From Eretmocerus hayati (Eukaryota > Arthropoda > Insecta > Hymenoptera > Aphelinidae), in the NCBI GenBank assembly GCA_029851415.1, contig CM056741.1, positions 90,121,282 to 90,185,281 on the forward strand: a DNA stretch of 64,000 bases, written 5' to 3'. Of this stretch, positions 30,891 to 45,020 are shown piece after piece; positions within the stretch are counted from its first letter, which is position 1; every line of letters begins with the position of its first letter. The notes under the pieces are model-generated. The model had not been told where the DNA came from and did not search any database. It saw only the letters and a list, made by a program, of their open reading frames with translations. The position numbers and the translations under genes are program-made.

Positions 30891-32430
30891 TTGACCTCCT
30901 TGACTTTTAGGTATCAGGACCAGCCTCTGGCGTTTCCACTTGTTCGGGAAGCTCCCCGCACTCAGACAGATGTTGAAGAGGTCAAGGAGTTAGTCTGGCT
31001 TGCGTTTAAAGACCAGTTTCACAGCCTCGTTTGGAACGCCATCCAGGCCAGGGGCTTTGCTGGTCGGCATTCTCTTCGCCGCTATGAGTATCTCTCACAT
31101 AGTGAAGAGTGGGATTGGGTCTTCGCTCTCCGTAGGGGATGAAACTCTGGGTTCTCCTACTGGGAAGTGGTCTTCTACGATGCTGCGCAAGGCTGCTGCA
31201 TCGGTCGGTGCTGGGTTGCCCCTCCGGGAACGGTCCTTTGACATGACCACGCGGTATGGCGTGCCCCACGGATCTGCGTTAACCATGTCGCACAGTTCAC
31301 CCCAGCACTTCTCTTTGCTCCTCCGGATGGCTGGAACGAGAGTCTTCTTCGCTCCTTTGTACGCTCTGTCATCTCTCGCCAGCGATGGTCGTTGCCGCTC
31401 CCTTGACCGCCACGCGGTCCTCCTTTTCTTGTTGCTCGTTCTCCGTAGAGCCTTGATCTCTTCGATGATCCAGTACTCTGGTTTCCTCCAAAAACAGGGT
31501 GTTGTCCTGCGAGGCATCGACGCGTTGCAAGCTCTCGTGATGGCGGATGTCACGATCACCACAGCCTCTTCGACGGTGGCGTTTCCCGGGAGATCCTCTG
31601 CTGCCTCGATCGAACCCCGAAATTGGCCCTCGTCTAGTTTGCGTACCTGCCACCCCGTCGGTCGTAGAGTACGTGCCGTCTCCACCTGTCTGTCAACCCC
31701 TAATCGAAACCGGATATGTCGATGGTCACTCCGTGTTTCCGTGTCTAGAACCTCCCACGATGTCATAAGTCCCATGAGCGACCGGTTCATGAACATCAGG
31801 TCGAGGACCGATCACGAACCTCCTCCCGGGACCGAGTGTCGTGCCGATAATAGGTGATAACCCCCGTCCCGTTCGCGAGCACTAATCCTAATGCCTCCAT
31901 GGCATCAGCGAGTATTACCCCCCGTCTATCGCGCGGCCCACCGCTTCGAGTCGGTTCCTTGGATTCGAAATCCCCCGCGATCATAACTGCCCCCCCCATT
32001 GCCACACATCTTCTTCTAGGTCGTGCAGCTCGTCTCCAAATCCGTGCGGCTTCAGCGACGGCGAATAGTAGCAGCTGTAGACTGCTGTGCCTCCGATGGT
32101 CTTTCGGGCGGAGCCGCGGCCACTAGCAGCTGGTTCAGTCTCACGAATAGTAGGGTTCATGATTCGAACGACAGTGGTCCCCCAGAGATCGGTTGTGGAT
32201 CGGGAGAATTTGCGCTCCCGAGGTGGTTCGGAGTTAATCAGAACATCGATCCCCTCCTCTTTGGCAACAGCGTGTAGGAGGTCGTTCGCATGCCCGCTCT
32301 TCCTAAGGTTGGCTTTGATGAAATTAGCCATTCCGGCCTCTCCTCCGTTTGTACGCGGCCTTCGCCTCGTGGTCGTCAGTGCAGTTGCTCGCCTCAGATC
32401 TGTGATCAGATTTGGACCCGATCGCCGCAC
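30891..32430 (-). pseudogene. R1-clade ORF2 endonuclease and EN-RT linker (copy A)
   Basis: On the minus strand an AP-endonuclease-like domain starts MANFIKANLRKSGHANDLL with the Glu of LINSEPPRE (about 32330-32210). It continues with AGDFESKEP near 31980 and SDHRHIRFR near 31730, the expected Asn-Glu-Asp-His series of R1-type endonucleases. A linker follows with RSLARDDRAYK and GNPAPTDAAALRSI (about 31400-31150), leading into RT. Frame changes near 32000, 31800 and 31090 break it. In this clade the endonuclease sets target specificity, relevant to the GA-repeat location. Confidence 0.8.
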
Positions 32431-34107
32431 AGCTCAAGCACTTCGGTTTCCCTTCGCAGGTTGCAGCGAGGTGTCCTGATTCGCCGCACTGGAAGCAGAG
32501 TTTTGGTCTTCGCTCCTCCGTCCTCTCCTTCTCCCAGCCCGAAGTCTTGTGGCCGGACTGAAGACAGTTATAGCACCGTGGAATGCCACCTTTTTCGCGG
32601 ATCCTCACTCTGCCCCATCCAACCTTGGGCTCCTTCCTGTCCAGGAGGTGATAGGCCAGTCTTCTTGGATCGAGACGACCGCCGTTTGGGTACCGCGGTA
32701 GCCGCCCCGCATGGACTTGACCACATCGGCTCCCTTCCCGTTCTCTGGTACGGCCTTCGCGAGGTCATCCCAGACTTTGGTTTTGTCGACATCGTAGTCG
32801 ATTCCGAGCACCTCGAGGGTCGTACTATTCGCTAGACAGTGGACAGCTCCTTCTTGCCCGACGACTGGTGCCAAAGCTGCCCTGACGGCGGTGGCGTCGG
32901 TGCCCTTCTTGAGTTAAAGGAGGACTTGGCCTTCCTGGGTCTTGCGGATGTCTGTGACCTTAGAGCCCACTTCTTCATCGAGGTCATCCGTTCTTATCCT
33001 GCGCAGCATGTCTGCGTAGGCTAGCCCACCTTGGTTGGCCGTAACGAGGACGGCTCCGGGCACCCTTTTTGGCTCCATCTTCGCCTCCTTCCCAGCGGTG
33101 CCATTTGTTCTACCGCTTTTCTTCGCCCTTTCCGCATTCTTCTTCGATACCACCTCCTGCCAAGCCCCGTCGTGCTTCGCCATGGTGGTAGTCGATGTCG
33201 ACCGCGGTGTTCCGAGACCTCCCGGTGGAGGTTCACGTCGCGACTCCTTCGAACCGCGTTATTGCCCCGGTCGCGATTCCGGTTTCCGTGCCCCCCTTCC
33301 CTGGGAGCCACTACCCGACGCGGCCGGTTTTCCTGTGGCCGGAGGCTGCACGTTTCCCCTCGCTCCCAGGGTTTTTCCCGTTTCGAGGAGCGTTGTCTCG
33401 AAAGCAGCCCGCTTCACCTTGTCTGTCACGAGTAAGCCTTCGAGCGCGTGGCCTATCTTCTTGAGCTCTTCGATGTCACCCTTGGTCCTTTCTGGGTTGC
33501 TGGAAACAGACTCGGCTATCCCTATCACCAAGTTGAAGTGCTCGTGGAGGAGATATGTCTTCTCCTCCATTTCTTCCCGGCACGTTCCCAGGTCTTCCCA
33601 TTTCCCCATGAGATCGCTTGCCTCGTGACCACTCTCTTGTCGTGCCGTATCTCCGGATGAGACGATAGGGTCAATCTCCATCCCATCAGACTCTTCATCG
33701 TGTACTCTCTTGTCGAGCGCACCGATTCCAGGAGTCAGGATTGTTCCGTTTCCGTGGGACCCTATAGTGGAGTCGGACTCGCTCGAGTCTGAGCTCAAGT
33801 TGACGGCGTCATCAACCCCGTTGCTAGGTTGCGTGATCTGGATCCTGATTGCGGGGTTGATCTTCAGCAGCTTCTCTGCCACCTCTCGTGCTTCTGCTTC
33901 AACCTTCGCGTTCGTCCCTCGTTGGCTCGGAAATGGGAGCTTTGATTTTTTGAGCACTCGCTTCTCTGCTCCGTCACTCGGGCCCTTTCTCTTCCTGCTA
34001 TGGGTGAGCTCGGCTTCTCTATGGTGTAGGTTTTTCGCTCCCACTCCTTCCGCCTGCTGCGTATTCCCATCGCTTGTAGCTGTACGCGGAATTCCACGGA
34101 ATTCCAC
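32324..34107 (-). pseudogene. R1-clade ORF1 (Gag-like) with CCHC knuckles (copy A)
   Basis: Starts at the ATG at 34107 (MEFRGIPRTATSDGN). The Ser/Glu/Lys-rich N-terminal part runs as one 282-codon frame to about 33259. The middle lies in other frames (33183-32914, 32874-32605). The C-terminal part at 32608-32324 has CYNCLQSGHKTSGW (last Cys lost), CFQCGESGHLAATC and a third, looser CLSCAAIGSKSDH. Three closely spaced knuckles are usual for R1-clade ORF1, an RNA-binding protein. At least three frameshifts separate the pieces. Confidence 0.8.
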
Positions 34108-34476
34108 TAGCTAAGTGTGCCTTTAGTGGCGCGTTTTGCATCGTTGCCCCCCCCCCCCAAGATCCGAATGGGGCCCCGCTTTACTTGGGAAATTCTTGCC
34201 GTCAATGCGGGATATCATCTCCTTTCTTCTTTTTTCCAGGACCTGGAATCGCATGCTGTCCGACCCCGGACCAGACCAGCACGGGTGTGGTGTTCTGTCT
34301 GATGCGTGTCCTGTATAATGTTGGTATATTTGTGTAGTGCTTGAGCAGGCGTGAGTATGGTGCATGTAGAGTGTAGTATGTGTAAGTGTAAGTGTAGGAC
34401 TCGGGTCCGGAGGGGCGTCGCTCCCTCAAGCTCGAAGTGCAGCCCGTTGGTCACACTCAAAGCCCCCTACGGGGTC
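34108..34476 (-). other. 5' UTR of copy A
   Basis: Between ORF1 and the CT repeat. It includes a 13-base C run (34147-34159). No gene. Confidence 0.6.
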
Positions 34477-34493
34477 CTCTCTCTCTCTCTCTC
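34477..34493. repeat. (CT)n between copies A and B
   Basis: A CT run separates the 5' end of copy A from the poly-T (34494-34502, poly-A on the minus strand) of copy B, so B's 3' end landed in the same microsatellite. Confidence 0.9.
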
Positions 34494-37040
34494 TTTTTTT
34501 TTCTGCCTCAAGATCCGACGGATCCGTCCCCAGACACCGGGCTGGTTCAGCTTACGCGGACTACGCATAGCCCACGCAGGCCATACCAGGCGAGACACGG
34601 GTTTGGGTGGGGCCCACCGAGAGGTGGGCCCGGCCGTGAAATATCCCTCGAAACGTGCATCCTATCCCTCGAGCCGTGTAATATCCCTCGGAACCGCGTG
34701 AGAATTACTTCAGGGTGAGCGTCATTTCTCGCGCTCGATTGCGAGCGTTCCTCTTCTCCATCTTCTCTCTCCGGCCACTTGTCTGCATATTCTATCTTCA
34801 TTCTTCATTGTTCCCTCTCTTTCTTCTTTCTTCCCTCTTCTTTCATCTTTCTGCCCTCTTCAGGGCATCATATTCCTCCTGGAATCATTTGGGCCTCTTC
34901 TGTTTTCATTGGCAGACTCACTGTAATTCGCCGGCATCGAGGCGCCTCACTTCCCTCTCTTTCTCCTCCTTGCGGGGCATCACCAGCCTGATGTATCCGG
35001 TGACTCTATCCCATGTCTCCTGGTTGCGGATCAAGTACGGGACGAGATTCTCAGGTGTTAGTTGAGCACCCAGCCATCTATCCAGCTCGGCGCGCTCTCT
35101 CCGGGTGTCGCTGCACTTGAACAGGGCGTGTTCGGCGTCATCCCAGTCGTCTCCGCATGACTGACATGCTGGAGTCGTCCTCTCCTTGAACCTGGTTAGA
35201 TGGGAGCCGAAGCAACCATGATCGCTCAGTGCCTGACATGTCCAGTAGTCCATCTCTCCGTGGGAACGTTCCGCCCACTTGGCTATGTCACGGATCAACC
35301 GGTGCGTCCATCTGCCACTCGCGAATGGCGAGTCTCACTCAGTTTGCCACTGTTCGAGGGTGGTTTCCTTCTCGTTGTCGCGGATGATCTCCTTCATTGT
35401 CGGAGTAAGTACTCGTTCAGCTCCGATCACTTTCTGGCGGTCCCAGATCCTCACTCGCTCCGCGACGAGCAAGTGGATGGGCGGAGTACTCGCCAATACG
35501 TAAGCCGCATCTCCTGACACGGTGCGGTATGCACGGATACTTCTCAGGGCCGCTTTCCGATGGACAGGCCCCATTCTCTCCTCGATGATGGTCTTCTCTA
35601 CTCTCTTTCCCCATACGGGTGCACCGTACAGCATGATGGAGGTGGTGACGGTGTCGAGAAGTGCACGCCTCTTCTCCTTGGGTCCTCCGATATTCGGCAT
35701 GAGCCGCTGGAGCGCCGCACCGACCCTGCTCGCCTTCTGGGTGGCTTCCTGGATGTGCTTCTTGAACGACCACTTGTCGTCGAGCCATACACCGAGGTAT
35801 TTCAGCTCTGTTTTCCGTGGAATCTCTTGCCCGTTGATAAAAAACCGGGGTAAGTCGAACTTCCTACGCCTTGTGACCACGATTGCTCCGCACTTCTTGA
35901 CAGCGAGCTCCAGAAGCCTGCTAATCATCCACTCGTAGACTCGGGCCAGCGCTTCGTCCGCGCGTCTACCCAAGAGTTCCTCGTTGTCAGCCCATACTAT
36001 GAGTCCCGCATCGTCCGCGAAAGCCACTATTATCACTCCTTCTGGCATATCGATAGACAGTAAGCTGTCGTACTGGGTGTTCCAGTTGAACGGCCCGGAA
36101 ACCGATCCCTGTCCGATTCCGGCGGACAGTACCCGAATCTCTTGTCCATTGTCGGTGTCGTACACGAGGGTCCTGTTCCGCAGGTAGTTACTCGGGACGG
36201 CTAGTAGATAGGGGGGCACTTTACCTGCTTGAGATTGATAAACTCGCTCCCAGCTCGCGCAGTTGAATGCGTTCTTTATGTCCAACGCAATGATGGCACA
36301 GAATCCTCCTCTTCCTTGGTATAGGTTCCCTACCGATGCTTGAACCCGTTCTTGGACCGCCTCGATCGCGTGAACAGTGCTCCGTCCCTTCCGGAATCCG
36401 AACTGCATTGGTGATAGCCCACTGCCTTCTTCGTAGGCTTTCTCTACCCTGTTGAGCACCATCCTCTCGTACATTTTCCCGATATTGTCGAGCATGCTGA
36501 GAGGGCGTTGACCTCGTTGACCCTTAGGTATCAGGACCAGCTTCTGGCGTTTCCACTTGTCCGGGAAAATTTCCGCGCTCAGACAGATGTTGAAGAAGTC
36601 GAGGAGTAAATCTGGCTTGTATTTGAAGACTAGTTTCAGAGCCTCGTTCGGAATGCCGTCCAGGCCAGGGGCCTTGCCGTTTGGCAGCCTCTTCGCCGCT
36701 ATGAGTAGCTCTTGCATAGTGAAGATCGGGATGGGGTCTTCGCTCTCCGTAGAGATTGTAACCCTGATTTTTCTGCTGGGAAGAGGTCTTCCACGATGTT
36801 GCGCAATGTTGCTGCATCGGTCGGTGCTGGGTTGCCCCTCCGGGGTCGGACCTTTGACATTACCACGCGATATGGCGTGCCCCAGGGGTCTTTGTTAACC
36901 ATGTCGCACAGTTCACCCCAGCACTCCTCTTTTCTCCTCCGGATGGCTAGAACGAGAGCCTTCTTTGCTTCTTTGTACGCTCTGTCATCTTCCGCCAGCG
37001 ATGGTCGTTGCAGCTTCCTTGATCGCCATGCGGCCTCCCT
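34494..37040 (-). mobile_element. R1-clade non-LTR element copy B, 5'-truncated
   Basis: Minus strand: poly-A, 3' UTR (34503-34917), then ORF2 from its C-terminus up into the EN-RT linker, where similarity to copy A ends near 37040 in a TC-rich stretch. It has the same orientation as A and C. 5' truncation is typical of target-primed reverse transcription. Confidence 0.9.
34918..36717 (-). pseudogene. R1-clade ORF2 RT and C-terminal domain (copy B)
   Basis: A 460-codon frame (36717-35335) covers RT almost completely: NGKAPGLDGIPNEALK, IPKGQRGQRPLSML, FGFRKGRSTVHAIE, IALDIKNAF, IGQGSVSGPFNW and the catalytic FADDAGLIV are all intact. One in-frame TGA at about 35335-35337, where copy C encodes Trp, separates it from the C-terminal 126 codons (35298-34918) with the CQSCGDDWDDAEHALFKC motif. 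Upstream (37040-36699) the EN-RT linker is in another frame. Confidence 0.92.
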
Positions 37041-37050
37041 TCTCTCCTTC

Positions 37051-37057
37051 TCTCTCT

Positions 37058-37060
<3 letters not shown>
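37051..37060. repeat. (TC)n junction between copies B and C
   Basis: A short TC run lies between the truncated 5' end of B and the 37-base poly-T of C. Confidence 0.85.
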
Positions 37061-39814
<2,754 letters not shown>

Positions 39815-39833
39815 CTCTCTCTCTCTCTCTCTC
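39815..39833. repeat. (CT)n between elements D and E
   Basis: Follows the ATCAAT tail of D. The sequence CTCTCGCT (39829-39836) before E recurs at 50432-50439 after E, a candidate 8-bp target duplication. Confidence 0.85.
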
Positions 39834-39836
39834 GCT

Positions 39837-42373
39837 ACAGAGTAATTCGCAATGATCGACTAGGTCGCTCGCGAGGTGCCATCGCCATATATTTCTCGGA
39901 TTCTATAAATTTCAAAGTCCTTGTACGATCAGACTCCTCGCGCCAGAATCACCCAAAATTCGTGATCTGTGAGGTTCAAGGTGCCAAGAACTCTTTACTC
40001 CTCGCAGTTGTATATAGACCACCGGATGCACGAATGCCTCATGAGTTCTTTGATATTTTGTCGACATTATTGCCTAAGTATACTTCAATAGTCATCACTG
40101 GTGATCTCAACTGCAATATGCCGTGAATAACTTCAAGCCCAAGTATATTCGTGAAATTCTCAATGACTTCTCATTAGAACTTCTTGTATACGAGCCAACT
40201 CATCACACACTGAATGCTGATAGAATTTTTTCTCATACATGGATTGATCTTTTCATGTTGAGTTCACTTGATCAAGTGATGCATTATTCTAAGTCAGATG
40301 CTCCTTTTAGTATAGGGCATGATAGAATCGATTTAAACTTTATGTTCAAGAAAGTTACACGAGAGAGGAAAATCATTACAAGGCGCAATTTTCGAAACTC
40401 TAATAAAAAACGTTATCTTTCCGATCTATCGTATGAAGTCTTGACATTCAACAATGCATCAAACATCGATGAGAAAATTGGAGCACTCAACAGTTCAGTA
40501 ACGCGATCCCTTGATCGATCTGCTCCTTTTCAAACTTACACTATATCACCACGACATAAACCGTGGGTTACCAATGAAATTCGGAGTTTGATATAGGAAT
40601 GTGACTCATTATACAGAAAAGCGCGAGACACTGGCTCATGTGGCATCACGCGGTTGTACCGGATTGCGAGATCTCAAGCTCAGAAACGATTTCGAGCATC
40701 TAAGAATCAATATTACTCTACTCAAATATCATCTGCTCAAGATTCCAACAGGCTATGAAGTGCTCTCAACGGGCTAGGCATAGTCCCAACTCATCCACCT
40801 TCGCATTTCAGATCCTTTCCTGCGGATGCCATCAATTCTCATTTCGCTTCTATTCCTAATCCTCCTCTAACTCCCATTCCTTGATACAGCCTCAACAACA
40901 ACCACTTGTCAACTCACTCTCATGTTCCTATATTCAACGTGGCACCAACAAACAAAGTAGAAATTATGTCCATCATTCGCACGATGAAATCTAATACTCT
41001 TGGCATTGACAATCTAACAGTCAAGACGCTACAGAGTTCTTGTCCAACAATTTTGGAGCCACTAGTTCCAAAATTGTTCCAATCACACATCCTCAATTCG
41101 AGCATTGATGAGGCAGACTTTCCTGACTTTTGGAAGCGGACGCTCATCTCATTGATCCCTAAATCCAACAACCTTGCCGACCTATCCGACTTGAGAACAA
41201 TCACACGGCTTTCTGAGTGCTCTCAAATTCTGGAAAAAGTTGCCTCCAGTCAGCTTCAAAAATTTATAGAAGAGTATGGAACTCCTCGACCCGTGCAAAG
41301 CTGGCTTTTGAGAGGGTCATATCACTCAGACAGCCCTACTCGGTGTCTTGGATGATGTCCGGAGAGGCATCGACAAATCAATGTTCACAATTCTGGTCCT
41401 CTTTGATTTTCCTAAGGCATTCGACAAAATTCCACACGACATCCTCATCCACAAGCTCTGTATCTTCCGAATCCACGATAAACAATTCGGCTGGTTCCTT
41501 TCCTACCTGGCCAACAGATGTCAAGCAGTCATTGGTGGAGGAAGAAAGATTTCAGACTGGATTCCCACGACTGCTGGTGTACCGCAAGGCTCAGTCCTAG
41601 GCCCTTTACTGTTTTCTATCTTCATGAATGACTTGCTCAATGTTCTACGCTACACGTGACACATGATTTACGCAGATGACACGCAAATCTACCGCAGCCG
41701 TTACTGTTACGAGATCAATGATGCCCTTGGACTAGTCGAGAAAGATGCTAACGCAATTAACCAGTATGTAGTCGACAACGGTCTTACCCTCGACCTCAAG
41801 GAGACCAACGTTATGACTCTGGGCAGCTCTGAAAATCTTCGACTTCTTGACATAAGCAATTCATCTCCCCTAATCATTGATGGTACTCCGATTGATTTCG
41901 TGTCAGAAGCTGAAAATCTAGGTGTCTAAATGACATCTGATCTGAATTGGAGAAGGCATGTGTCATACATATGCCAACGTGTTTTTGGAACCCTCAGACA
42001 ACTACGCCCACATCAGCAAGCTTTATCTCCTTCGCTCTGCAGATCACTTGTTCAGTCACTCATCCTTCCTTCTTTAGACTATGCCTGCCTTGTTTATCAT
42101 GATCTCTTCGATGAGCAGAACACGAGACTGCAACGTGCCCAGAATGTCTGTACCAGATTTGCCTTCGGTACCATTCCTTGGAGAGATCATGTTACCCCCT
42201 ATAGGAAACGAATAGGGTGGCTCACGGTTCAGGCCCGAAGAGAATACTTCTTGGACAGCTCATTGTTTCAAATCCTTAAAACGTGAAAGCCATATTATCT
42301 TTCACGGAACATTATCGAAGTGTGTAACACGAGCCTACATAGATTAGTCAGATTCCAATCTGGTGATCTTATT
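39837..42373 (+). mobile_element. CR1/L2-like non-LTR element E, main part
   Basis: Same family as D but longer. It starts in the endonuclease domain and runs through RT to the start of the C-terminal region, where a 7.6-kb LTR element interrupts it at TATT (42370-42373). The remainder is at 49965-50431. Several stops and frame changes make it inactive. Confidence 0.85.
39837..42373 (+). pseudogene. Endonuclease-RT ORF of element E, broken
   Basis: The AP-endonuclease portion is at 39840-40130 (GAIAIYF, LLAVVYRPPDA, ITGDLNCN) and continues at 40123-40596. RT is at 40906-41929 ([56 protein letters not shown]). The thumb and C-terminal part (41930-42286) include LGWLTVQ-like GWLTVQARREYF. Interruptions are TAG near 40594, TGA near 40756, a frame change near 41345, TGA near 41657, TAA near 41927 and TGA near 42284. 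Several stops are C-to-T or G-to-A changes of Arg or Trp codons, as expected of neutral decay. Confidence 0.85.
42370..42373. repeat. Target-site duplication TATT (left)
   Basis: TATT before the 5' LTR is repeated at 49965-49968 after the 3' LTR. Confidence 0.85.
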
Positions 42374-42507
42374 TGTGGCGTCCCAGACGACGCAACAGTT
42401 GAAATAATATTTCTCAACGTGGAGAAATATTATTTCGACTTGATCAGCAGAGAACGTATAAGCAGGTCAGTAAATCAGCAGAATCAAAGCATTAGCCAAT
42501 AACTGGA

Positions 42508-42539
42508 TGTTACACATGTTACATGTAACATGTGTAACA
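42508..42539. promoter_or_regulatory. Perfect 32-bp palindrome built from GTTACA/TGTAAC
   Basis: Starts TGTTACACATGTTACA and is fully self-complementary. It lies about 120 bp upstream of the TATA box in the presumed U3 region, as expected for a dimeric transcription-factor site. Duplicate at 49038-49069 in the 3' LTR. Confidence 0.85.
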
Positions 42540-42573
42540 GACCATGAGAAATTCAACAAAGAGCTCTGCCAGC

Positions 42574-42595
42574 ATTGTAACACATGTGTTACAAT
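42574..42595. promoter_or_regulatory. Perfect 22-bp palindrome with the same half-site
   Basis: The core is TTGTAACACATGTGTTACAA, flanked by A and T that also pair. It shares the TGTAACAC half-site with the 32-bp palindrome 35 bp upstream. Duplicate at 49104-49125. Confidence 0.85.
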
Positions 42596-42661
42596 CGAAA
42601 GTAGAACACTTTCAAAATCATTTTTTCAGTCGAATCATCAAAATTAACTTGTGTCCGCGCG

Positions 42662-42668
42662 TATAAAT
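42662..42668 (+). promoter_or_regulatory. LTR TATA box
   Basis: TATAAAT with an ATTCATTCTC initiator-like stretch about 20 bases downstream. Duplicate at 49192-49198. Confidence 0.55.
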
Positions 42669-43028
42669 TGGAACAACAACATTCATTCTCCGATTTAGTC
42701 TGTGACAAAGCTCTGCCCGGTAGTGGGCTACGTACGTCTCAAAATTCACTTAACCACTCACCTAAGTGCGCGTAGAGAACGCACGAAAAAGTCAAGTTAA
42801 AAGTGCGGACACGTAAGCTTGATCTGATCCCGTCGAAAAGTAGGCCGACGTTATCCGCCTCAGCTGTAAAGGGCCAGCTCCGAATCTGCTCTCACCTGCT
42901 TATCAGTTCCTGCCTCGAAGAATATCATCTCTCGAGTAGTTCTGTAAGTTCGTCTAATTTTAAGTCACGCAAATTGTATTTAGATATTAAGGTTCTATAT
43001 TTTGTTCAAGACATTATAATTTGGTTTG

Positions 43029-43034
43029 AATAAA
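43029..43034 (+). terminator. LTR polyadenylation signal AATAAA
   Basis: AATAAA about 340 bp after the presumed start, with GT-rich sequence scarce downstream. In the 3' LTR (49559-49564) it would end the element transcript. Confidence 0.5.
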
Positions 43035-43443
43035 TCCAAAACTCATTTGCTAATTATACGTTATTATTTTCTGAAGATTTTACAATCGAATATTTCATCC
43101 ATATTGAAACTATTAAAATCAAATTGATCATTTCTAAAAATCCAAATTCAATCAATTATTACTTCTGAAATCTACATTCCAAATTTCTAAGATCACTCCA
43201 ATCATTTCTTTAAAACTACAATTCATTTGATCCAATTTTGATGAACAAATATCTCTCAATCTGGAATATTCATACGCAACCAGAGACCAGCAATATATAT
43301 ATATATATATACATCCAGTCAGAAGCCTCAACGCAATAACAGAGAATAGGTAAGTGCAACTGGGCAGTCCGCCCGTGAGCTGTTCACACGAACTCAAATA
43401 ATTTATTTGTTACCCCGAGCCCTCCGCTCGGGTCATAACATTT

Positions 43444-43461
43444 TGGCATCCCTTGTGGGGA
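43444..43461 (+). promoter_or_regulatory. Primer-binding site of the 7.6-kb element
   Basis: TGGCATCCCTTGTGGGGA follows the 5' LTR after a TTT spacer, the usual Gypsy arrangement. tRNA not determined. Confidence 0.6.
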
Positions 43462-43682
43462 ACAGTTTTAGTTGCACATAACTATTCTCACTCCCAAGTT
43501 CGACACACTGGAACTATCGACCTCAATTACCGACTCAGACATATCTCCTGATTGTGACACACCTGACAGACACGCCGGTCAACTACATCGACTGTTACTA
43601 ACGATGTGCTGATCCCGCACTTTCTCACATCCAATTCGACACTGCCAGTCATGGCTCTGAACGAATTTTTTCTAAAGATGCA

Positions 43683-45020
43683 ATGATACCACATCTCACA
43701 AGAATGAATTCCCAATTTTTTGATCTAGACCTGCCAATATTTGAAGGCTATAATATTGACCCACATTTTTTCATACAAAAAATCACAGAAGCAAAATCTA
43801 TCACTACTTGCGAAGAAAATTTATTAGTAGACTTTATTCTTAGCAATTTTTTTGGACCAGCATATCATGCATTCAAAAACTTCCGAATCTCCACAGTAAA
43901 CGACATTGTGGAACACATAGTAAAGTGTTTCTTATACACCCCATTTTTCGAAAAATATTGCCAAAAATTACTAGATTGTGGTCTAAAGCTCAGTCATGAT
44001 CGTGATGCAAACTACGAAAGGCTATTCTCAATCCTTGAAGATGCTTACTACATTCTTACAAGTACTCATTTTTCATCTGACCCAGTATACTACCAACTTT
44101 ATAAAAATCTCGATGAAATTGCCAAAAGTTTTTACTTTAGCAAACTTCCCCCTGATTCACAACTCCAAATTGTCCTTGTCTTCAACTCAAATTCGATCGC
44201 CAGGAAGCCATCCACTCTATACAAAATGCATTTATTAGTTTCGAATCCAACACAATTCTTCATAACCAAAACTGAGCTATCACATTTTTTGAAAACATAT
44301 GAAAATTTATCCCATTCTCACCACGAGTCAATAACAAAAACTGACGTTTCCGAGCCCAAAGAGCCTCAAGTCAGTAATATTCGACAAGATCCCCAATCAA
44401 CTCCAACTCTCGTTAACACCACGAACGAAATTTGCGCCACTCGACAGCCTGAACTTGTAAACCATGAACAAGTGCCAATGTCTTCTGACATCATACCTTA
44501 TCGCGACGATAATAGAAGTGAACCAACGGATACCACGTGTGATAACATCTCACTCAACCAGAGTCCCGAGCAGATACATCTGCCAACCGATCCTGACGGT
44601 AAGACGCCCATCTCCGTTGAAAACCCAAGCAATATTGAAAATGACATACTCCTCCATGTCTCAACCACACCACGAGACTCTGTGACACCCCTCTCTCACA
44701 CAGTTGCAAAACGTTCCAACACAGTTACCTCAAGATTCATTAAACGATCATTTGATGAAAATCTCAAAAGTTCCTTCAAATCAAAAATACAAAGAGGGTT
44801 CCAACCTTATTCCATTTCAAAATGCTCATTGGGAAACACTCTTTCAAAGTACGTGTCACTCAGAACAGGTTACTCTGAACCATTTAGGAGTTCAATCCAT
44901 GGAAAGGAATTATTTCAAAATATAAGCACCATTCAAGTACAACTAACACCTCGAACCCCTGGCGAAGGATTTCCGCCACAATCCCTCCCTTTTCTGTGTT
45001 CAGAATCCAGGAAATCCTAG
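43683..45020 (+). CDS. Gag-like protein of the non-autonomous LTR element
   Basis: 445 residues, the only long frame in the element. About residues 12-200 have a Ty3/Gypsy Gag capsid character, with FDLDLPIFEGYNIDPHFFI, a VDFILSNFFGPAYHAFKNF helix region and repeated aromatic spacing. Residues 210-340 are polar, Ser/Thr/Pro/Asn-rich linker. The C-terminal region has no CCHC knuckle. It contains a segment SKYVSLRTGYSEPFRSSI that is echoed in a second frame at 45392-45697. Such a protein could package element RNA. No tree or profile was run, so the Gag call rests on pattern and context. Confidence 0.65.
   Translation: MIPHLTRMNSQFFDLDLPIFEGYNIDPHFFIQKITEAKSITTCEENLLVDFILSNFFGPAYHAFKNFRISTVNDIVEHIVKCFLYTPFFEKYCQKLLDCGLKLSHDRDANYERLFSILEDAYYILTSTHFSSDPVYYQLYKNLDEIAKSFYFSKLPPDSQLQIVLVFNSNSIARKPSTLYKMHLLVSNPTQFFITKTELSHFLKTYENLSHSHHESITKTDVSEPKEPQVSNIRQDPQSTPTLVNTTNEICATRQPELVNHEQVPMSSDIIPYRDDNRSEPTDTTCDNISLNQSPEQIHLPTDPDGKTPISVENPSNIENDILLHVSTTPRDSVTPLSHTVAKRSNTVTSRFIKRSFDENLKSSFKSKIQRGFQPYSISKCSLGNTLSKYVSLRTGYSEPFRSSIHGKELFQNISTIQVQLTPRTPGEGFPPQSLPFLCSESRKS

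Larger units (their letters stand above)
30384..34476 (-). mobile_element. R1-clade non-LTR element copy A, 5' half
   Basis: Continuation of the element at 14141-15701. On the minus strand, from 34476 downward: 5' UTR, ORF1 with CCHC knuckles, then ORF2 with endonuclease and RT up to the LTR insertion. The 5' end abuts a CT run (34477-34493), as does the 3' end, so copy A is essentially full-length and sits in a GA microsatellite. ORF1 and ORF2 carry several frameshifts. Confidence 0.88.
42374..43440 (+). repeat. 5' LTR, 1067 bp
   Basis: Begins TGTGGCGTCCC and ends GGGTCATAACA. It contains two perfect palindromes (42508-42539 and 42574-42595), a TATAAAT box (42662-42668) and an AATAAA signal (43029-43034). 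An AT run near 43294-43310 is 6 bp longer than in the 3' LTR. Confidence 0.95.
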
